Assembly: GCF_003945545.1 (NCBI RefSeq) | Contig: NZ_CP029617.1 | Coordinates: 4,351,001-4,415,000 of the forward strand | Reading direction: 5' to 3' | Length of the DNA stretch: 64,000 nt | DNA from: Streptomyces sp. WAC 01529 | GTDB taxonomy: Bacteria; Actinomycetota; Actinomycetes; Streptomycetales; Streptomycetaceae | In this document: piece after piece, positions 17,430 through 25,183 of the stretch | Layout of the letters: each line of letters opens with the position of its first letter | How positions within the stretch are numbered: position 1 is the stretch's first letter | Position numbers and translations under genes: made by a program | The notes under the pieces: model-generated | What the model was told of the DNA's origin: nothing | The model's input: only the letters and a program-made list of their open reading frames with translations | Database searches by the model: none

Positions 17430-17621
17430 ATGGCTGACCGCACAGGACCATGGCAGCGGCTAGGTGTCATTCCGACAAGCAGGCAGTCCCCGGAGTGTCG
17501 CACCGACCCCATCTACGATTCCTTGCTCAGGAGCTGGCACGCGCAGGGAAGGACCATTCCGGGCCATCCCGACCCCGAGTGGAGAAGGCTGGTCGAACGC
17601 GACCCGTGGCCCCGGAACTGA
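17430..17621 (+). CDS. Small hypothetical protein, 63 aa
   Basis: ATG with GAGGA 4-5 nt upstream. The product has the tone of a conserved small streptomycete protein: DPIYDSLLRSWHAQGRTIPG then HPDPEWRRLVERDPWP, with many charged and aromatic residues and no signal peptide. It is followed at 30 nt by a near-ideal intrinsic terminator with six Ts on this strand, which supports a real plus-strand transcription unit between two minus-strand rodlins. Function unknown. Confidence 0.6.
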   Translation: MADRTGPWQRLGVIPTSRQSPECRTDPIYDSLLRSWHAQGRTIPGHPDPEWRRLVERDPWPRN

Positions 17622-17650
17622 AGCAGAGGAATTATCCGGAGAACAACAGA

Positions 17651-17689
17651 AGCGGGCCGCCGAGGAGGAAGCCGGCGGCCCGCTTTTTT
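17651..17689 (+). terminator. Intrinsic terminator with T-run
   Basis: A perfect 12-bp stem (17651-17662 with 17673-17684), a 10-nt loop and a run of six T at 17684-17689. It ends the small plus-strand gene, and its stem can also act on the facing minus-strand rodlin gene. Confidence 0.85.
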
Positions 17690-17699
17690 GTGTCCGGTG

Positions 17700-18110
17700 T
17701 CAGTCGTTGCTGACGCCGTTGGCCGAGAGGATCGGGATGTCCTGCAGGATGTGCGACAGGGGCTCGTCGCCCTTCGCCTGCGTCGAGTTCTCGGTGCACT
17801 GCTGGGTCTGCGGCGCGGAGAGGATCGGAATGTCCTGGATGCCGACGTTGACCAGGCCGACGATGTTCTGGAGGTTGAGCTTGGCCGGCAGAGCGATACA
17901 GGGCTTGTTGAACGAGCCCTGGATGAGCGCCATCTGCGGGCTCATGTTGCCGTGCGTGGCGGAGTTGCCGAACGACTGCACGGCGTGGTTGCCGCTCATG
18001 GTCTCGGTGCCGCCGTCGTTGCCGATGGCGACTGCCGTGGGCGCTGCGGCCGCTGACATGCCGACGACGGAAGCCGTGACCGCAGCTGCGGTCATAACCT
18101 TCTTGATCAC
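17700..18110 (-). CDS. rdl: Rodlin family protein (RdlA/RdlB-like)
   Basis: 136 residues; GTG with AGAGAGGAA at 6-7 nt. Of the three copies this is closest to the S. coelicolor RdlA wording as I remember it (IKKV start, AIGNDGGTETMSGNHAVQSFGN, GNMSPQMALIQGSFNKPC, QTQQCTENSTQAKGDEPLSHILQD). The signal peptide is cut after AVA near residue 28; both conserved Cys are present. It is transcribed divergently from the next rodlin, the same pair geometry as known rdlA/rdlB. Role: rodlet layer of aerial hyphae. Confidence 0.96.
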   Translation of the reverse strand: MIKKVMTAAAVTASVVGMSAAAAPTAVAIGNDGGTETMSGNHAVQSFGNSATHGNMSPQMALIQGSFNKPCIALPAKLNLQNIVGLVNVGIQDIPILSAPQTQQCTENSTQAKGDEPLSHILQDIPILSANGVSND

Positions 18111-18153
18111 AGATATTCCTCTCTGAGTTAGCCCCGTCCTCGGAGCACCCTGA

Positions 18154-18182
18154 GCAACTGCCCCGGGACGTGAGGGGTTGCT
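18154..18182 (-). promoter_or_regulatory. BldN-like promoter of rodlin 2
   Basis: Minus strand AGCAAC (18182-18177), 17 nt, AGTTGC (18159-18154), about 44 nt before the GTG. It matches the element upstream of the other rodlins. Confidence 0.45.
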
Positions 18183-18331
18183 GAAATTCACTCCGATGGC
18201 CCAATGTGCGGCCTCTCGCGAGGCGCGATCCGCCGATCTGCGAATAATCGGACCTTCATTTCTGTGTGCCGATTCCAGGAGTGCCTCGCCGTCAGAGTGG
18301 GTCGCTGAAAAGATCCGATGGAGTGAATGCA

Positions 18332-18359
18332 CGGAACTAAACGCGGAGTGGGGAGTTGA
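18332..18359 (+). promoter_or_regulatory. BldN-like promoter of rodlin 3
   Basis: CGGAAC (18332-18337), 16 nt, AGTTGA (18354-18359), 45 nt before the ATG. Same spacing and -10 as rodlin 1. Confidence 0.5.
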
Positions 18360-18404
18360 GCAGGCCGCAGTAACGTGAGCGTCTGCCCAGAAAAGGAACC
18401 ACAA

Positions 18405-18809
18405 ATGCTTAAGAAGGCAATGGCAACGGCAGCAGCCGCGGTCGCCGTGTCCGTGGCCGGTGTCGGCACCCCTGCGATGGCGATCGGTGACGACACCGGC
18501 ACCCGGTCGCAGAGCGGTAATGGCGCCGAGCAGTCGTTCGGTAACTCTGCCACCAAGGGCGACATGAGCCCGCAGCTCTCCCTGGTCCAGGGCACTCTGA
18601 ACAAGCCCTGCATCGGTCTCCCGGTCAAGGCCAACATTCAGAACATCGTCGCCCTGGTCAACGTCGGCATCCAGGACATCCCGATCCTGTCCGCGCCGCA
18701 GACCCAGCAGTGCACCGAGAACTCGACGCAGGCGAAGGGCGACGAGCCGCTGTCGCACATCCTGGAGGACATCCCGATCCTCTCGGCCAACGGCGCCGGC
18801 AACGGCTGA
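18405..18809 (+). CDS. rdl: Rodlin family protein (RdlA/RdlB-like)
   Basis: 134 residues; ATG with AAAGGA 6-7 nt upstream. Signal peptide LKKAMATAAAAVAVSVAGVG through AMA, mature start near IGDDTGTRSQSG. It has the same core as its neighbours (AEQSFGN, DMSPQLSLVQGTLNKPC, NIQNIVALVNVGIQDIPIL, QTQQCTENSTQAKGDEPLSHILED). The C-terminal two thirds are nearly identical to the other two copies, and differences cluster in the first 25 mature residues. Together they form a divergent pair plus an extra copy. Confidence 0.95.
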   Translation: MLKKAMATAAAAVAVSVAGVGTPAMAIGDDTGTRSQSGNGAEQSFGNSATKGDMSPQLSLVQGTLNKPCIGLPVKANIQNIVALVNVGIQDIPILSAPQTQQCTENSTQAKGDEPLSHILEDIPILSANGAGNG

Positions 18810-18829
18810 TCCGTCACGCCGTAGGACCC

Positions 18830-18872
18830 GCTCGGGCCGCCCGTCTTCACGGTGGGCGGCCCGAGCTTGTTT
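18830..18872 (+). terminator. Terminator after rodlin 3
   Basis: Perfect 13-bp inverted repeat (18830-18842 with 18854-18866) with an 11-nt loop, followed by a T-rich stretch TTGTTTTA. Confidence 0.85.
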
Positions 18873-19032
18873 TATTCCCTCGCATTCGAGTGAATTTCCG
18901 AGGAACGTCAACCCCTCGGTTTCCTCTGCGCTTATCACTCGTTAAGCAGGGCTCTGGTCACGGTGCGGGAACAGGAACTGCCCGCCCGGCCCCGGCCGCC
19001 GCTCAGGCGTGACCCGAAAGAAGGGAAAAGCT

Positions 19033-19266
19033 GTGAAGCTCAAGAAGAGCGCAACGCTCGTCGCTGGTGCGGTCATGGTCCTGGGCATGGCCGCTCCGGC
19101 TGTCGCCGACGCCGGCGCCTCGGGTGTGGCTGCCAACTCCCCGGGTGTCCTCTCGGGCAACGTCGTCCAGGTGCCGATCCACGTGCCCATCAACCTGTGC
19201 GGCAACACCATCGACATCATCGCTCTGCTGAACCCGGCGTTCGGCAACACCTGCGTCAACGACTGA
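19033..19266 (+). CDS. chp: Short chaplin (ChpE-H class)
   Basis: 77 residues; GTG with AAGGGA at 6 nt. A signal peptide cut after AVA is followed by one chaplin domain: DAGASGVAANSPGVLSGNVV, VPIHVPINLCGNTIDIIALLNPAFGNTC. The two Cys of the chaplin domain are present. Short chaplins are secreted, lower surface tension and self-assemble into amyloid-like fibrils on aerial hyphae. It lies between a rodlin and the long chaplin, each with its own terminator. Confidence 0.96.
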   Translation: MKLKKSATLVAGAVMVLGMAAPAVADAGASGVAANSPGVLSGNVVQVPIHVPINLCGNTIDIIALLNPAFGNTCVND

Positions 19267-19297
19267 CGTCTCGACTCAGCTGCTCCAGCTGCGTCTT

Positions 19298-19334
19298 GAC
19301 CGGCCCCGGCAGCCTTCGGGCTCCGGGGCCGGTC
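19298..19334 (+). terminator. Terminator after short chaplin
   Basis: 12-bp stem (19298-19309 with 19323-19334) topped by a further 4-bp AGCC/GGCT helix; no T-run. Confidence 0.75.
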
Positions 19335-19362
19335 CTCCCTCGCACAGAGAAAGACCACTAGA

Positions 19363-20160
19363 TTGCGACAGGCCCTCAGCAAAGGAATGCTCTCCGCCGC
19401 GGCCGCCACGAGCATCCTGTCCCTGTCCGGCACCTCCGCGTTCGCCGACTCCGAGGCGAGCGGACAGGCTTCGGGCTCTCCCGGTGTGCTGTCGGGCAAC
19501 AGTGTGCAGGCGCCGCTGGAGGTGCCGGTGAACATCTGCGGCAACTCCGTGAACGGCGTGGGCGCCGCCAACCCGGCCGCCGCCAACAAGTGCGCGAACA
19601 CCTCCACTCCGGCCGGGCGGGGCCACGATTACCGCCGCGGCGCCGGGAGTTCACCGGCGGCCGCCGAACGGAGAGGCTCCGCGGGACCTGCCTCCGGTGC
19701 CACCGCCCGCGGTGAGGTCGCCAACTCGCCCGGCGTGCTGTCCGGCAACAACGTGAAGGCGCCGGTCGAGGTCCCGGTGAACGTCTGCGGCAACTCCGTG
19801 AACGGTGTCGCCGCCGTCTCGCCCGCCACGGGCAACAGCTGCGGCGGCCCGCGATCCGAACCGCACGCGGTGCGCCCGCCGTTCGTACCGCATCCCCCCG
19901 GCGCGCGCCCCGACGTGCCCGGTCCGCGCGACCCCGGCCGCGAGCCCGGCGCCGAGGCCGGACCCGCGCCCACGACGCCGCGGCACGCCCCGCAGGCGAC
20001 CCCCGCCGACCACCCGGTGCACGCGACGGGCCCGGGGACCCGGCTCGCCGAGACGGGCATGGACGGGACGCTGCTGGGGGCGGCGGCCGCGGGCACCGGA
20101 CTGCTGCTCGGCGGCGCGATCCTCTACCGGCGCGGCCGCACCGCCCCGGCCCACCGCTGA
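19363..20160 (+). CDS. chp: Long chaplin with sortase anchor (ChpA-C class)
   Basis: 265 residues from a TTG; no ideal ribosome site, and the ATG at residue 9 is possible. Signal peptide to about residue 28; two chaplin domains (Cys59/Cys77 and Cys142/Cys160) are separated by an Arg/Ser-rich linker. A Pro-rich wall-spanning section follows, then a class E sortase signal LAETG at 228-232, a membrane helix and RRGR tail. Long chaplins are covalently anchored to peptidoglycan and tether the short chaplins. The segment between and after the domains is more basic and Pro-rich than I expect for the family. Confidence 0.95.
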   Translation: MRQALSKGMLSAAAATSILSLSGTSAFADSEASGQASGSPGVLSGNSVQAPLEVPVNICGNSVNGVGAANPAAANKCANTSTPAGRGHDYRRGAGSSPAAAERRGSAGPASGATARGEVANSPGVLSGNNVKAPVEVPVNVCGNSVNGVAAVSPATGNSCGGPRSEPHAVRPPFVPHPPGARPDVPGPRDPGREPGAEAGPAPTTPRHAPQATPADHPVHATGPGTRLAETGMDGTLLGAAAAGTGLLLGGAILYRRGRTAPAHR

Positions 20161-20175
20161 TTCTCGTACGACAGA

Positions 20176-20220
20176 ACCGGTCGAGCCCCGCTACCTGCCG
20201 GGTAGCGGGGCTCGACCGGT
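20176..20220 (+). terminator. Very long perfect hairpin after long chaplin
   Basis: A perfect 20-bp stem (20176-20195 with 20201-20220) with a 5-nt loop, 15 nt after the stop. No T-run. Confidence 0.85.
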
Positions 20221-20649
20221 CCTTGGCGGCCAAGGCTCTGACGCGTGCTGCCGGACGCGTACGCCCCGAGGAATCGCGGAGCCGAGGCGGCGGACGGAGG
20301 GCGGCCGGCCCGCTGGGGGATGTCGCTCACCCACGGCATGGCTGCCGACGGCTGGCGGGAGGCGACCCGGCTGTCCCATGAAGCGCGTCCAGTGCACCAT
20401 CTGACGGGCCGTGCGGCGGACGAGGTTCACCCGTTCGCCCGCTGTGTCACTCATAAGAGGGCCTGGTCCAGGCCGCCCGGCCTCGGTGATCCGGCCCTGG
20501 GGGCCTGGTCCTGGTGGCCCGGCTTCGGTGGACCATCGCATACACGGAAGCCGGGCCGGGTGCCGTCTCCGCGTCACCTGAGGCGAGCGTAGGGGCAGCG
20601 GGCCGCACGGGGGCGTGCCACGCCTGTGACCGGTGGCGGTTCCACCCGA
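20221..20649. other. Gene-free region between chaplin and ATP-grasp gene
   Basis: No supported gene on either strand. It contains a degenerate 29-nt direct repeat (20460-20488 and 20502-20530, 25 of 29 identical) built on GGCCTGGTCC and CCCGGC-TCGGTG. Confidence 0.5.
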
Positions 20650-22008
20650 TCAGCGCGGTTCGCGCGTCGGTGACGGCACGCTCTCCGGCCGGTCGGCCCG
20701 CTTCTTCTGGCCGGGGACGACGGCGGGCGCCAGCTCCCGCGGCCCGCTCCTGAAGGAGAAGAGCGCGAGGACCCTCCGCGAGCGGCGGACCACGGCGTCG
20801 CAGAGCCGCCGCGTGACATGGCGGAGCCACAGGCGGCGCATGGCCGCCCCGGGACCGGGGTCGTCGCCCGCGTGCCAGGCGAGTTCGCCGGGCGGTGACG
20901 GCTCGCGCGGCCCCGGCAGGGCCAGGGCGCGCAGCGCGGTCAGCGGGGCGTAGTTCTCCACGACGTAGGCGCGGCCCTCAAGGGGGTGCGGGGCGGGCAC
21001 GGGCCGGTGCGTGAGGTCCAGGTGCAGCGCGCGCACCACGTCCGTGCCCGTGCCGTCGGCGAAGAGGCGGAACTGGGCGCCGGGGCGCGGGTTGAAGTCG
21101 ATGAGGTGGAAGTCGCCGGTCGCCGCGTCCCTGCGGAAGTCCAGGTCGAAGACGCCCCGGTAGCCCAGCGAGGTGATCAACCGCGTGGCGGCGGACCACA
21201 GTTCGCGGTTCTCCGTCCACGTGCCGCTCACCGTCAGGCCCGCCGAGCGCGGCCAGGAGCGGTGCTTGCGGCCCGTACCGCCACCGCGTACGACCCCGTC
21301 GCGGCCCGCGCACCCGTGCACGAACCAGTCGCCGTCCCGGGCGCCGGGCACGAAGGCCTGGAGCAGCAGGCGGCTGCCCGCCTCGTCCCGGCGCTCGAAG
21401 AGGGCGGCCGCCTCGTGCGGGGAGCCGATGAGGGTGGTGCTGCGCAGACCCGTGTGGTGCGGGAGCAGCCAGGGGCGGCTCCACTTCGCGACGGCGGGGA
21501 GGCCGAGCCTGGCCACGGCGCCGACGGCGTCGGCGGCGGACTCCGGCACGACCGTCGTCGGATGCGCCACGCCCGCCCGCGCGCACACCCGTGCCAGGGA
21601 CGCCTTGTCGGCGACGCGCTCGGCCGTGTCGCCGGTGGGGCGGGGGAGCAGGAAGCGGTCGCTCAGCTCCGCGTACAGGGCGCTGACCGCGAGGGCGCCG
21701 GCGTCGTCCAGGGGGATCAGGACGGCCGGGGCCGTGAGGTGGCGGGTGACGCGGCGCAGCGCGGCGGCCACCTCGGCGGGCGGGGAGCCCGGGGCGGGCG
21801 GCTGATGCATGCGGTGCAGATACCGGGAGCGCCGCACGGGGCTCTCGCGGTCGTCGGCCACCAGGTGCACCTGCACGCCCGCGCGCCCCAGCGAGCGTAC
21901 GGCGCCCAGTGTCCCGTGGTGAAAGGGATTGCGGTCGATCCTCAAGAGGACCGCAGGGATTCGTGTGTCCAGCGGAGACAAAGTCACCCTCACTGCTCGG
22001 TCGTCCAT
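20650..22008 (-). CDS. ATP-grasp domain carboxylate ligase
   Basis: 452 residues. The N-terminal Rossmann-like part begins PAVLLRIDRNPFHHGTLGAVRSLGRAGV. The ATP-grasp core includes VADKASLARVCARAGVAHPTTVV, LPAVAKWSRPWLLP (ATP-binding Lys) and the metal-binding YRGVFDLDFRRDAATGDFHLIDFNPRPGAQF. Such enzymes join a carboxylate to an amine or hydroxyl nucleophile. Its position divergent from the GH26-like gene, beside a polysaccharide operon, suggests it adds an amino acid or similar group to the polymer or its precursor. That role is inference. Confidence 0.85.
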   Translation of the reverse strand: MDDRAVRVTLSPLDTRIPAVLLRIDRNPFHHGTLGAVRSLGRAGVQVHLVADDRESPVRRSRYLHRMHQPPAPGSPPAEVAAALRRVTRHLTAPAVLIPLDDAGALAVSALYAELSDRFLLPRPTGDTAERVADKASLARVCARAGVAHPTTVVPESAADAVGAVARLGLPAVAKWSRPWLLPHHTGLRSTTLIGSPHEAAALFERRDEAGSRLLLQAFVPGARDGDWFVHGCAGRDGVVRGGGTGRKHRSWPRSAGLTVSGTWTENRELWSAATRLITSLGYRGVFDLDFRRDAATGDFHLIDFNPRPGAQFRLFADGTGTDVVRALHLDLTHRPVPAPHPLEGRAYVVENYAPLTALRALALPGPREPSPPGELAWHAGDDPGPGAAMRRLWLRHVTRRLCDAVVRRSRRVLALFSFRSGPRELAPAVVPGQKKRADRPESVPSPTREPR

Positions 22009-22109
22009 ACGGGCGATGTGACGGATCGCGGGATTAGAAACTCGATTGGCGTAATAGAAATAAATATGACGAGGTGTCAGTGCGGGCTGGTCGAGAAAGA
22101 GGAGCGGTT

Positions 22110-23342
22110 ATGGGTGCAGGGCGTCGGCGACACGGCAAACGTCTTTCCTTTCTCGCTGTCGGGGTCGTCTCGGCGGTGGCTCTCGCCTCGGCGCCGGGAC
22201 ACACGACGGGCGTCGAGCGCGACGGTGACCCGCCGGGCGCCCCGCCCGCGGCCCCCGCGCCTCCCGGGCCCCCCGTGACCTCGGTCGGGCCGGTGGACCC
22301 CGCGGCCTCGCCCGCTCCGGCGCCCGCCGCCTCGGTGAAGACGCCCGCCTTCGGCGCGTATCTGGACTACGGGCCCCGCGGCGTCCGGCGCATCGACGAG
22401 CTGAGCAAGTGGCTTGGCGGGGCCGAGCTGCGGGTCGGGCACACCTACCTCCCCGGCGACCTGTGGACCAACATCGAGGGCACCCCCGGCTTCCTGGAGG
22501 ACTGGGCGAAGTGGCGCAAGGAGAAGGACGACAGGCTCTTCGTCCTCAACGTGCCGATGCTCGAACGCAACGAGGAAGGCGTCGGTGACGACGAGGTCGC
22601 CGGGCTGCTGCGGCAGGGTGCCGCCGGCGGCTTCGACCACCACTTCCGGGCGCTCGCCGAACGCCTGGTCCGCCTCGGCGTGCCCGACACGGTGATCGTC
22701 CTCGGCTGGGAGATGAACGGCACGACCTACACCCATCGCTGCGGCCCGGACCCGGAGTCCTGGAAGAAGTACTGGAACAGGATCGTCACCACGATGCGTT
22801 CGGTGGCCGGACAGAAGTTTCAGTTCGACTTCACGCCCAGCAGAGGGCGTGACGCCGTTCCGTGGACGCAGTGCTATCCGGGTGACGATGTCGTCGACAT
22901 CATCGGCATGGACTCGTACGACCAGCCGCGCGGAATGTCGTTCGACGAGCAGATCGAGGAGCCGTACGGACTCCAGGAGCACGTCGATTTCGCGGCGGCG
23001 CACAAGAAACCCATCTCTTATCCCGAATGGGGGCTTTTCCGCAACGGCGACAACGAAGAGTACATGCGCCGGATGCTGAAATGGATGGACGAGAAGAAGC
23101 CGCTCTACAACACGGTGACGGACTACTGCCCGCACGGCGTGTGGCAGTGCAAGGAGAATCCGGCGGCCTCGGCGGTCTACCGCGAGCTGCTCTCCGGCCG
23201 TGACGGCACGCCGGACGTGCCGCCCGGACCGGTGATGCCGACCGAGTGCTCGCCGCTGAACCTCGGTGACTGGGTCGAGCAGTGGCTCGGCGGGAAGCTG
23301 TGCATGCGGCTCGACTGGTGGAAGGGGCCGCGGCACTCCTGA
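22110..23342 (+). CDS. Secreted GH26-like glycoside hydrolase (beta-mannanase type)
   Basis: 410 residues; ATG with GAGGAG at 5 nt. An N-terminal signal or anchor helix (about 11-27) is followed by a Pro/Ala-rich linker to about residue 75, then a TIM-barrel domain. Candidate acid/base Glu201 lies in VLGWEMNGT and nucleophile Glu306 in ISYPEWGLF, as in GH26. Other matches are FDFTPSRG and DIIGMDSYDQ. It could trim or degrade the polymer made by the neighbouring operon, as glycosidases encoded in exopolysaccharide clusters do. Substrate specificity is not shown by sequence. Confidence 0.85.
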   Translation: MGAGRRRHGKRLSFLAVGVVSAVALASAPGHTTGVERDGDPPGAPPAAPAPPGPPVTSVGPVDPAASPAPAPAASVKTPAFGAYLDYGPRGVRRIDELSKWLGGAELRVGHTYLPGDLWTNIEGTPGFLEDWAKWRKEKDDRLFVLNVPMLERNEEGVGDDEVAGLLRQGAAGGFDHHFRALAERLVRLGVPDTVIVLGWEMNGTTYTHRCGPDPESWKKYWNRIVTTMRSVAGQKFQFDFTPSRGRDAVPWTQCYPGDDVVDIIGMDSYDQPRGMSFDEQIEEPYGLQEHVDFAAAHKKPISYPEWGLFRNGDNEEYMRRMLKWMDEKKPLYNTVTDYCPHGVWQCKENPAASAVYRELLSGRDGTPDVPPGPVMPTECSPLNLGDWVEQWLGGKLCMRLDWWKGPRHS

Positions 23343-23408
23343 GGCCGTCGCTCCTGTGCCCGCTGTGTGTGGCGAGGGCAGGGCTTCTCACGGCGAGGGC
23401 GGGGCTTC

Positions 23409-24533
23409 TCACGAGGAGGCCCCGCCGCCGCGGCGCGCCGCCCGCTCGCGCAGCCGCTCCTTCGCCCACCGCCGGGCCGACGCGTCGCAGACCGCCGCGG
23501 CCAGCAGGGGGGCCGTACGCCCGCGGGCGAGAAGGAAGCGCTGGTTGGTGACCGGGTCGGGGCGCCAGTGGTGTTTGTACGGCTCGTCGCCGCGCAGCAG
23601 GCTCAGGGCGCGCCGCTGTTCGCCGCCGGTGTGGCGGGTGCACGCGTCCAGGAGCATCGTCGCGACGTCCACCTTGCGCTCCCGCAGCCGGGGGTGGGCG
23701 CCGTACAGATAGCCGCCCGCCAGCGTGCCCGAGAGCAGCGTCAGATCGGCGGCCATCACCTCGCCGTCGAGGCGGAACTCGGTCAGCACCGCCTCGCCCG
23801 CCGCGACCATCGGCCGCATCGAGCGCAGCAGGTGCTCGCGGAACCGCGGCCGCAGATGCTCCGAGGTCACCTTCCGGCCCCGCCACTGCAACTCGTGCAG
23901 GTGCAGCAGGGTCCGTACGGACGCCTCGACCTCGTCGGCGGGCACGGTACGCGCCTCCACGCCCAGCTTCGTCAGCCTGCGCATCTTGGCCCGGGCGCGC
24001 TGGGCCCGGGGCGTCGGCAGCCGCTGGAGCAGCTCCTCCATGGGCAGGGCGGGAAGCTCCAGGCAGGGTGAGTCGGGCAGCGCCAGCTTGGGCCCGGGCC
24101 AGCGTGCGTGGACGCTCTCCACGCAGGCGCCGGGGCGGGCCTCCCCGAAGTCGATCAGCGCGGTCCTGGCAAGCTTGTGGAGCCCGGTCACCAGCGCCCC
24201 GGTGGCGCGCTCGCGCGCGGAGCCGGCCACCAGCACGTCCGCGAAGTCGGAGATCGCCCCGCCGAGCGGCTTCAGCGCCGGGAGGGGACGGTGCACCCGC
24301 ATCAGCGGCGCCGCGGCGATCAGCCGGTCCCCCTCCCGGACCAGGAGCACCCGCAGCCGTCCGGGCCGCCCGTACGACCGCCACCAGGAGGAGAGCCAGG
24401 CGTGGCTCTGGAAGGGCGTTGCCGCCTCGCAGGACCGGTACAGCCGCCCCCACGGCTCCGCGAGCGCCTCGAACTCGCCCTCGTCCACGCACAGCCGCGT
24501 CCCGAGCAGGCCCGCCTCCGTCGCCGTGCTCAC
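23409..24533 (-). CDS. GNAT (BioF2/CelD-like) acetyltransferase of polysaccharide operon
   Basis: 374 residues; GTG overlaps the preceding stop (GTGA). It has a double-GNAT BioF2-like fold: N-terminal FQSHAWLSSWWRSYGRPGRLRVLLVREGDRLIAAAPL and C-terminal GEVMAADLTLLSGTLAGGYLYGAHPRLRERKVDVATMLLDAC with LSLLRGDEPYKHHWRPD. Proteins of this type (CelD/BcsL) are common in cellulose and capsule clusters and probably acylate sugars. It is the last gene of the eight-gene polysaccharide operon. The tail is Arg-rich. Confidence 0.87.
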   Translation of the reverse strand: MSTATEAGLLGTRLCVDEGEFEALAEPWGRLYRSCEAATPFQSHAWLSSWWRSYGRPGRLRVLLVREGDRLIAAAPLMRVHRPLPALKPLGGAISDFADVLVAGSARERATGALVTGLHKLARTALIDFGEARPGACVESVHARWPGPKLALPDSPCLELPALPMEELLQRLPTPRAQRARAKMRRLTKLGVEARTVPADEVEASVRTLLHLHELQWRGRKVTSEHLRPRFREHLLRSMRPMVAAGEAVLTEFRLDGEVMAADLTLLSGTLAGGYLYGAHPRLRERKVDVATMLLDACTRHTGGEQRRALSLLRGDEPYKHHWRPDPVTNQRFLLARGRTAPLLAAAVCDASARRWAKERLRERAARRGGGASS

Positions 24534-25183
24534 GGCGCGGCGCTCCTCGCGAGGGCGGACGCGGGGCCGGGGACGGCGGCCCCGGCGGTCGCCTCCGCGC
24601 GCCCCCGTGGGCGTACGAGAAGGGCGAGGCCACCGAGCAGACCGCCGGCGCAGCCGCCGACCAGGGTCGTCACGCCGGTGGAGAGCGAGGAGGGCGCGTC
24701 GGGCTCCAGCGCGCGGGAGAACGTCAGGAGCCGGACCTGGGTGCTGTCCTTGGAGTGGTTGGCGCTCTTGGCGAGCGAGCGGGCCACCGCGTCGGCGGTG
24801 ACGGCAGCGGCCGCGGGCTTGGCGGAGACCGCGGAGATGGCGATCATCGGCGCGTCGGGGGAGGTGGCCACCTGGACGGTGTCCCGCAGCTCCGTGGCCG
24901 ACACGCCCGCCGCGACCTGCGCGTCGCCCAGCACGGCGAGCTGTGTGGCCACCCGCCCGTAGGCCTGGGCGAACCCGAGCGCCGACGCCGGGTCGGACTT
25001 GGCCTGCGGTACGGCGACGACGTAACTGGTGGCGGTGTACTGCGGCGTCTGGAGCACGCCGTACCCGGCACCGGCGAGCACGCCGAGGGCCGCGCAGGCC
25101 GGCAGGGGCCACCAGCGGGGCAGCCGCGCGAGGCGGGCGCGCAGGGCGTCGGTACGCGGGCGCTCTTTCGCGGAGTCGCTCAT
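24530..25183 (-). CDS. Wzz-like polysaccharide chain-length/co-polymerase protein
   Basis: 217 residues; starts inside the stop of the upstream glycosyltransferase gene. Membrane helix 1 is at about 24-45 (WWPLPACAALGVLAGAGYGVL), followed by TPQYTATSYVVAVPQ, an extracytoplasmic helical region and helix 2 near 165-187 (TGVTTLVGGCAGGLLGGLALLV) with a basic tail. This is the topology of Wzz/CapA-type regulators without the kinase domain, so tyrosine kinase activity, if any, must come from elsewhere. Confidence 0.82.
   Translation of the reverse strand: MSDSAKERPRTDALRARLARLPRWWPLPACAALGVLAGAGYGVLQTPQYTATSYVVAVPQAKSDPASALGFAQAYGRVATQLAVLGDAQVAAGVSATELRDTVQVATSPDAPMIAISAVSAKPAAAAVTADAVARSLAKSANHSKDSTQVRLLTFSRALEPDAPSSLSTGVTTLVGGCAGGLLGGLALLVRPRGRAEATAGAAVPGPASALARSAAP

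Noticed and set aside
19033..20160. Frameshifted single chaplin gene
   Set aside because: The short and long chaplins have separate starts, signal peptides and a terminator between, so they are two genes.
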